Source: Hygrophila difformis (lineage: Eukaryota > Streptophyta > Magnoliopsida > Lamiales > Acanthaceae). From it: DNA of 64,000 nt. Position numbers and translations under genes: made by a program. Where the stretch lies: positions 54,340,915 to 54,404,914 of the forward strand of contig JAOANR010000006.1 in NCBI GenBank assembly GCA_030278955.1. Direction: 5' to 3'. This document shows, piece by piece, positions 57,088 to 64,000 of the stretch (within the stretch, counting starts at the first letter, position 1; each line of letters begins with the position of its first letter). The notes below the pieces were generated by a model. That model was not told the DNA's origin. It ran no database searches and saw only the letters and a program-made list of their open reading frames with translations.

Positions 57088-60000
57088 ATGCCGCCAAGGG
57101 GAAGACCGCGAAGGGAAAACCCTGCTGCTAACAACGCCAACCCTAATGTACCCGCCGAAGGTGGGGCACCACTGAACCCGGACGGAGCAAATGGGCCAGT
57201 GGGTGCAAACCCACCTAACGTTGGAGGTCAGGCGGGCGCCGTACCCAATGTTGTAGATGCACGGCTGAGGACAGTAGAGCAAGTCCTCATAGCACTGGGC
57301 AACGCCGAAGTTAATAGGGCCCAAGCGGCGGTACCTCCGCCGACAGCCCGTATTAACTATCTGGCAATGGTAAACCCATACCAACCGCCCCATTACGAGG
57401 GACAAGAAGATCCCGCAAAGCTAGAAGATTGGATGAGGACATTTGACAAGCTTTTGAACGCCGTCAGATGTCCCGAGAATGAGAAAGTGAGAGTAGCGAC
57501 GTACTACTTAAGTGGGGAGGCGGATAAATGGTGGCAGAACCACCAAGGAGGGCTAGCGGATGGCGAGCAAGTTTATTTTTGGGAAGAATTCAAGGAGATG
57601 ATGAGAGAAAGATTTTACCCCCTTAGCACGAAGACTGCTAAGTACGAAGAGTTTATCAACCTTCGTCAGGGTACTCAAACGGTACAGGAGTACTACGCGA
57701 GATTCAAGGAACTCGTCCGTTTCGCTCCAAGGCTGGTACCGACTGATGCTGACAAGGCCCAGAAATTTGAGATGGGGCTGAACCTCAGCATCAGAGAGAT
57801 TCTAGTTGGTGGACAGCACACAACTCTGCAGGCTGTTTACGATCGTGCAGTGGCAATCGCACGGGTACAACAGCTAAAGCGCAAGGACCATGGGGAGTCG
57901 AGCAAGGGCCTAAACAACTTTGATAAGAAGAACCGGAACAATAACACTGGAAATCACTTCAGGAGGGGAAATGACCAAGGGAGAAATGACGGTCAGAAGA
58001 GGCCAGATAACAGAGAATTCAATCGAGGAGGTCAAGGAAACCGGAGGCCGGATAACCAGGGCGCCTTCATACCCAGATGCCAGAAGTGCGACATTCCGCA
58101 CTTGGTGCGCGAATGCCCAAGACCAGGGCATTGTTACCGGTGTGGCCGAGAGGGCCATATGAAAAAGGAGTGCTGGACGAGAGAGGATCGTATCGAGAAG
58201 AGGCCGGATCAGCTGAACCGTCCTCAAGGGAACAGGCCAGCTGGCGCGAACCAGCAAACCAATCAAGGTCAGAGGGTTCCACAGGCACAGAGGCCACCTC
58301 TAAATCACAACCAACAGGGAAATCAGGGGGGAGCAATGGGACGCTTGAACGTGATCAACCAAGCGGATTTGGCCGCTCAGGGAGAAGTGATCACTGGTAC
58401 GTTTACTGCTTTAAGCGTACCCGTTAAAGTTTTGTTCGATTCAGGCGCGACCTGTTCTTTAATATCTACGAGGATTATATCTGCCTTAGATCTACCAGCG
58501 CCTACGAACATTAACTTAGGAATTCAATTACCATCGGGCAAGGTGATATCGTGTTTGAAACGATACGATGGAACCCCGATAGTAATCAAAAATCTAGAAT
58601 TCTTCGCGAATCTAATTGAGTTTGATCTTGGGGATTTCGACGTCATCTTAGGCATGGATTTTCTGACTCAATACAAAGCTGTTATTGAGTGTCAGAAGCA
58701 GAAGATTTCCTTAGCCAAGAGTCGAGGGAGGAAGGTTGTGTATTACATGCAGCCTCGAAAGAAAAACGCTAAGGTAGTGAATGCCTTGAGGTTCTACAAT
58801 CTCATACGGAAAGGCTATCACTTATATGCATGCTATGTGCATAACCTCAACGATGATGGAAACAAGATAGACGAGATCCCGGTCATAAATGAATATCCTG
58901 ACGTGTTCCCAGAAGATATCCCAGGGATGCCACCTGAGCGAGAGGTTGAGTTCACGATTGATCTGGTACCTGGAACCGAGCCGGTATCCAAGGCACCTTA
59001 TCGCATGGCACCAGCAGAAATGAAAGAGCTGAAGGAACAACTAGAAGAGTTGTTATCAAAAGGTTATATTCGACCGAGTACGTCACCTTGGGAGCGCCAG
59101 TCCTATTCGTTAAGAAGAAGGACGGTGGACTTCGGTTATGCATAGACTACAGAGGTCTTAATCAAGTAACGATTAAGAACAAATACCCGCTACCCAGGAT
59201 CGAAGACCTTTTCGATCAACTGAGAGGAGCTTCGGTATTTTCCAAGATCGACCTGAGATCGGGATACCACCAACTGCGTATAGCCGAGAAGGATATACCG
59301 AAGACAGCGTTTCGTACGAGGTATGGGCACTACGAATTCACCGTAATGTCCTTTGGTCTCACAAACGCTCCCGCAGTATTCATGAACCTCATGAATAGTG
59401 TTTTCCGAGAGTTGCTGGATTCTTGTGTCGTCGTATTCATCGATGACATTCTAGTTTACTCAAGGGACGATGAGGAGCATACGAAACACTTGCATCAAGT
59501 ACTCGGAACTCTGAGGAGAAATCAGCTATACGCAAAACTGTCGAAATGCGAGTTTTGGATGAAGGAAGTCGCATTCTGGGGCACATAGTATCGGCTAAGG
59601 GAGTGTCGGTTGACCCGGCAAAAATATCGGCAGTGATTGATTGGCCGGCACCGACAAGTCAGACAGAAGTAAGAAGCTTTCTTGGACTAGCCGGATACTA
59701 CAGAAGATTCGTGAAAGATTTCTCCAAGATTGCAAGGCCAATGACCCAACTGCTGAAGAAGGGGTTAAAGTTCGAATGGACTACAGAGTGCGAAAAGTCT
59801 TTCCAAGAACTCAAGAAAAGACTTACGACAGCGCCAGTCCTGATACTTCCATCAGAAACGGAAGATTTTGAAGTGTACAGTGACGCTTCAAAAGAAGGAC
59901 TCGGGTGTGTACTTATGCAAAACCAGAGGGTTATTTCCTACGCATCGCGACAACTCAAGCCGCATGAGGAGAATTATCCGACGCACGATCTAGAATTAGC

Positions 60001-61782
60001 CGCGGTGGTATTCGCTCTCAAGATTTGGCGACACTACTTATACGGACGAACATGTCGGATGTTCACGGATTACAAGAGCCTCAAGTACATATTTACTCAA
60101 AAGGAGTTAAATATGAGGCAGCGGAGATGGCTTGAGTTAATCAAGGACTACGACCTGGAGATAGCCTATCACGAAGGAAAAGCAAACGTCGTGGCAGACG
60201 CATTAAGTCGAAAGGCGAAGCACACGACAAACACTCTTATTTTGCCGTCAGGACTATATATGGACTTAGCAAGGTTGGAAACTGAACTAGTCCATTATGG
60301 GACTGTGGTAGAAAGGGTGAATGCCGTGACGATTGAATCTACCATATTTGACGAGATTCTGGCAGCTCAGCCGGACGATGAGAATCTCAAGAGGATCAAG
60401 GAGAAGATGGACGAGGGAAAAGGGGTAGGATTCACAATCCACGATGACGGGAGTATTCGCTTTAAAGGGAGGTGGTGCGTTCCTCACAAGTGTGAGGAAT
60501 TGAAGCAAAAATTGATGGAAGAAGGCCACAGTACGCCTTATTCAGTACACCCTGGTGGTGATAAGCTGTACAAAGATTTGAAGAAAATCTATTGGTGGCC
60601 GAGAATGAAGAAAGATGTTGCGGATTTTGTGGCTAAATGCATAACTTGCCAAAAGGTAAAGGCAGTACGGCAAAAGCCATTGGGATTGGTGAAACCGTTG
60701 GAGGTCCCAAGTTGGAAATGGGATAGTATTTCCATGGACTTTGTCTCGGGCTTACCAAGATCTCCTCGAGGGATGAACAAAATTTGGGTAATAGTTTATC
60801 GGTTAACAAAGACTGCCATCTTTATACCAATGAAAGACAATTGGTCGATGGATCAACTAGCCAAGGCGTATATCGATAATGTGGTTCGAAGATACGGAGT
60901 GCCACATGATATTATTTCTGACCGAGACAGTAGATTTGTCTCAAATTTTTGGACAAAATTACAAGAAGCCTTGGGAACCCAAATCAAGATGAGCACAGCC
61001 TTTCATCCGATGACCGACGGTCAGACGGAGCGGACAATTCAAACGCTTGAGGATATGCTTAGAGCGTGTGTACTTGAATTCAAGGGAAGTTGGGAGAACC
61101 ACTTACCGCTAATTGAATTCTCGTATAACAACAGTTACCATGCTAGTATTGGCATGGCACCGTTCGAAGCTCTCTATGGACGCAAGTGTCGCAGTCCGCT
61201 ATGCTGGACAAAGGATGAAAATTCTGTAGTTGTTGGACCTCAGCTCATTGAAGATATGAGTAAACAGATCCAGATTGTCCAACAAAAGATGAAGGCCGCA
61301 CAAGATCGTCAAAGAGCTATGCCGATACGAGGCGACAAGAGTTGGAATTCCAAGTGGGAGACAAGGTTATGCTAAAGGTGTCACCTATGAAGGGGGTGAT
61401 GCGATTTGGCAAACGAGGGAAGCTGAGTCCTCGTTACATTGCTCCATACGAGATTTTAGACCATGTAGGTACCTTGGCCTACCGATTGGCTCTTCCACCG
61501 GAATTATCACGGGTGCACAACGTGTTTCATGTTTCTCAGCTGAAGAAATATGTGCACGATCCAACTCACGTCTTGCAAACTGATGTGATTGAGCTGGATG
61601 ATGACCTGATGTATGAGGAGTATCCGATCGAGATACTGGACGTCAAAGAAAGAGTCACAAGAAACAAGACCGTGAGAATGGTAAAAGTACTATGGTCTAA
61701 TCATGGTACCGAAGAAGCGACGTGGGAGTTGGAATCGGATATGAAGCAGAAGTATCCCAACCTTTTGCAACACGACTCGTGA
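57088..61782 (+). pseudogene. Gag-Pol polyprotein with chromodomain, three frameshifts
   Basis: The start is ATG 57088 (MPPRGRPRR). Gag domain with VNPYQPPHYEGQEDP and GEADKWWQN (~57370-57540); zinc knuckle CYRCGREGHMKKEC (58132-58173); protease with DSGAT (58438); RT with FIDDILVYS (59436); RNase H with [11 protein letters not shown] (59873); integrase with an H-H-C-C zinc site (60526-60650), then IDF-type SMDF (60733) and SDRDSRF (60918); C-terminal chromodomain with VLWSNHGTEEATWELE (~61590-61770). The last domain is thought to steer integration to certain chromatin. One-base losses near 59090 (start of RT), 59576 (RT/RNase H connection) and 61314 (after integrase) move the frame 1, 3, 2, 1. 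No other stop was noticed, so the damage is recent or partly a sequencing artefact. Confidence 0.9.
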
Positions 61783-61783
61783 G

Positions 61784-61826
61784 CAGTTATGGGGACATAA
61801 CTGTAGTCCTAAGGGGGGGAGGATGT
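61784..61826 (+). other. Stem-loop and polypurine tract, module 1
   Basis: CAGTTATG-GGGA-CATAACTG (61784-61803) is a perfect 8-bp stem. AAGGGGGGGAGGA (61811-61823) follows, then TGATACCCCG, which looks like an LTR start but is not the border of the present LTR. It is the same stem-loop as at 28017-28036 in element 1. Confidence 0.75.
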
Positions 61827-61936
61827 GATACCCCGCAGAGAGTCGTCACGCGCCGAGGTAAGAATTTAATTTTCAAACCTCAAATATTTTATGCGTGTCA
61901 ATTATTACATGCATTACTATCAGTCTGAGTGCGACC

Positions 61937-61975
61937 CAACTTCGAGGACGAAGTTGATTTCTAAGGAGGGTAGAC
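61937..61975 (+). other. Stem-loop and polypurine tract, module 2 (active border)
   Basis: CAACTTCG-AGGA-CGAAGTTG (61937-61956) is a perfect 8-bp stem. CTAAGGAGGGTAGAC (61961-61975) follows directly before the LTR start TGTAATACCCG at 61976. The same stem with loop GGGA lies at 27733-27752 in element 1. Confidence 0.75.
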
Positions 61976-64000
61976 TGTAATACCCGAGAAATCGACATCA
62001 AATTTTAAAATCCGAAGTTTTAAAATCCGAGAGAGCGGAATTAAATATTTCGGACAGTCGCGACTCGGGATAGATGTATCGAATTATCCCAACAATCTCG
62101 GATAATTCATATTATGATTTTTAAAAGATTAAAATCATAATATTTAAAAAAAACGCTGCCTGGTGGCCGCGCGGTGCCCGCGCGGGGCGCGCCACCAGCA
62201 GCAGGCCTGCAGTCCAGGCGTTACACATGGATTTTGGCATTGATTTTCGACTTGGCACGTTTTCAATTGGTTTGAATTCAATCATCAGGCATTGTGGACG
62301 TTGTGGGGATGTTATGATTGGATTGGGATGCATTAACACCCCACAAACTCAGACTTTAAGCTCCCACAACCCACCTTGGAGGATCCTATGGAGCTATGAG
62401 AGGAGTGGGGGAAATGGATGAGGTTTGAGGGTGCTAATTCGGGGGTTATGGGTTGGAAATTATCCCCTCACCTCCCCACTATCCCATGGCAGCAATTGAG
62501 GCAATTAAACCTCTATAAATATCTCCTACTCAGCCTCCATTCCACTCATTTGCATTCCATCCGAAAATTAGAGTTCAAGTGAGAGTGGTGAGAGTTTTGT
62601 GAGTTGTTCATCATCTTGGCAGAGAGTTTGGACGTGTTCAAGTGATCCAATCCATTCTTCTAAGGTTAGGTAAGAGTTCTACTTCATTCCTTTGGTCTTA
62701 GATTCGAGTCTGCTGCCCTAGAACTAAGATTTCTTTCGACAACTCCAAAATAGATTCAATCGGAGGGAGGTGTTGATTCGTGGGGCTGTTCTGGACGATC
62801 TCGGGGATTCTACCAAGGGGAATTTCAATCCTAAACTCATCTCAAGTAAGTTAGTATTGTGCACGTCGATTTTTAGGAGTTTTGGTTGAGTATAACTCGA
62901 GATATGGGATGATCTCTCTTTCTTACAAAATCTGTCAAATAGGGTTTTCCTATGACCAATTTTATTGTTCTGTGAATTCGACCATGATCCGTACATTTTT
63001 AGGAGAACCTTCCAAAATGAAACTTGTTCCTAATATCATAAAGATGCTCTCTGTAAATTTTTATAATTTTTGGACATGTTTTGGTCACCCAAATTCGATC
63101 TGGTATTTTCTGCATGTAAGTTGACAGATTTGATGTATGTATGTAGTCAGTTTTATTGTTCGGTTCACTCTCGCCTACGATTGTTTTTAGTGCTTGATGT
63201 CTTCATGAAACGTGTTCTAATATGTGTCTAGAACATCCCTGTAAAATTTCATGATTTTTGGAGCATGTATGAAATTGTTATGAATTTTTGAACTCACTGT
63301 GGTCGAATTTACTGAAGCATGAGAAATTGTAAATCAATAGCTTTCTGTAATCGATTAAAATGACCAGTTTAGAGTCCGAATTTTGAGATGGCTATTTCTA
63401 TGAAAAATGCTTATTTTGATGATTCCTAGCCACTATAATTTTTCCAGAATTTTTAAAAATTGTTTACTGCATTTTTAAAGGCGATTTCAGAAACTGCTAT
63501 AATGTCATTTTTGGTCGGTAAATGCTATTTTGAATATTCGATGAACTAAGAGTCGATTGTTACTCGGTTTTGGATATATATGAAATCTGGATATGTGGTG
63601 AATATTATGGAATGATAAAAATGTGAATTTTAAACTTTGGGAGTTTTGATCGAGTGGGATGCCATGTGTTAGAGGGTAAGTGCACTTGGCGTGAGCTCGT
63701 TGGGCCGCCCCCTCTTTTGTAGCCAAAACGGCATATGATATTGTGGTTTCGTGATTGTAAGAGTCTATACTCCTAGATGTATCCGTATGGGTTATCTAGG
63801 GCTCCAGAGTGGTCTGTATAGGGTCACTGCTTTCACATCCCTCGTGGGTACGAGTCCCAGAGGTGGGTTGATTCGAAAGGGCTTAGGCCTAGAATCATGT
63901 TAATGGAGGCCTTGTGGGTGTAAGTTCCCAAGGTCATATTGGGTGTCCGATCCTCGATCATAACTAACATTGGTAAAATATTCGTGGAATATGTGTAAGA
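61976..64000 (+). repeat. 3' LTR of element 3, first 2025 bases
   Basis: Aligns base by base with 53601-55625 of the 5' LTR, with about 1% substitutions by eye. It is cut by the window end; about 500 bases and the right target duplication lie outside. Confidence 0.9.

Larger units (their letters stand above)
53601..64000 (+). mobile_element. Ty3/gypsy Tekay/Del-like chromovirus, element 3 (3' LTR cut by window end)
   Basis: The order is 5' LTR 53601-56123, primer-binding site, extra ORF 56384-56854, gag-pol 57088-61782 with chromodomain, two stem-loop/polypurine modules, and 3' LTR from 61976. The 5-base left flank is GTCTC (53596-53600); the right flank is outside the window. Over ~2.0 kb the LTRs differ by roughly two dozen substitutions, plus a poly-A length change and an 8-base insertion near 63946, so the insertion is young. 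Its Gag is related to elements 1 and 2, but its LTRs are diverged from theirs. Confidence 0.9.

Noticed and set aside
39445..61782. Endogenous pararetrovirus as source of the RT domains
   Set aside because: Both RT regions sit between matching LTRs with primer-binding sites and, in element 3, integrase and chromodomain; no movement or coat protein region is seen.

Overview
The window looks like repeat-dense nuclear DNA of a flowering plant, most likely a eudicot. Supporting signs are GT-AG introns, plant-type F-box-like genes, Stowaway-type MITEs with CTCCCTCCGTCC ends, a CACTA element with CACTACAAGAAAAA ends, tRNA-derived SINEs, L1-type LINEs, Ty1/copia and Ty3/gypsy LTR elements, and AT-rich spacers. 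No prokaryotic, organellar or rRNA sequence was seen. The species cannot be named from the sequence.

Layout. (1) 1-3477: tandem cluster of four related F-box-like genes on the plus strand: one cut by the window edge, one clean two-exon gene, one lacking its own start codon, one with an in-frame stop. All three internal coding blocks have an upstream splice acceptor in the same phase, so one leader exon at 643-659 could in principle serve all of them. (2) 3650-12000: 3' half of an old Athila-like Ty3/gypsy element: a broken post-pol (env-like) reading frame, a non-coding stretch, a polypurine-type junction and a long 3' LTR. (3) 12000-21060: non-coding DNA holding many small TIR elements, two SINEs, and a 5'-truncated LINE (13567-16613) that split a Stowaway MITE; also a 942-bp TIR element (17832-18773) with arrays of GATCAGACCA. 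(4) 21064-24746: decayed intron-containing gene of the DUF1985 / Ulp1-protease type that multiplies with MULE transposons, cut at 24747 by a retrotransposon. (5) 24747-31610: minus-strand Ty3/gypsy (Tekay/Del-like) gag-only element plus two LTR pieces facing each other. (6) 32488-37747: second minus-strand element of this kind, bounded by TTTGC target duplications, with an internal deletion. (7) 38984-43797: complete minus-strand Ty1/copia insertion with 322-bp LTRs and AAAAG target duplications but an eroded interior. (8) 44793-52763: short LINE tail with a 14-bp target duplication, into which a 7.7-kb minus-strand CACTA (En/Spm) element inserted; that element carries its own Stowaway. (9) 52820-53600: a TIR MITE, a fold-back repeat and a broken Stowaway. 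(10) 53601-64000: plus-strand, young Tekay/Del-like chromovirus with two LTRs, an extra coiled-coil ORF before gag, and a gag-pol carrying three single-base deletions; its 3' LTR runs off the window.

How it fits together. The only plausible host genes are the F-box-like cluster and perhaps the decayed DUF1985/Ulp1-type gene. Everything else is mobile DNA in at least four nested layers. The most unusual features are the possible shared leader exon, the tandem arrays of tRNA T-arm/B-box-like units inside the minus-strand gypsy LTRs, the duplicated stem-loop/polypurine-tract/LTR-start modules at the 3' end of the young element, and its extra ORF upstream of gag.
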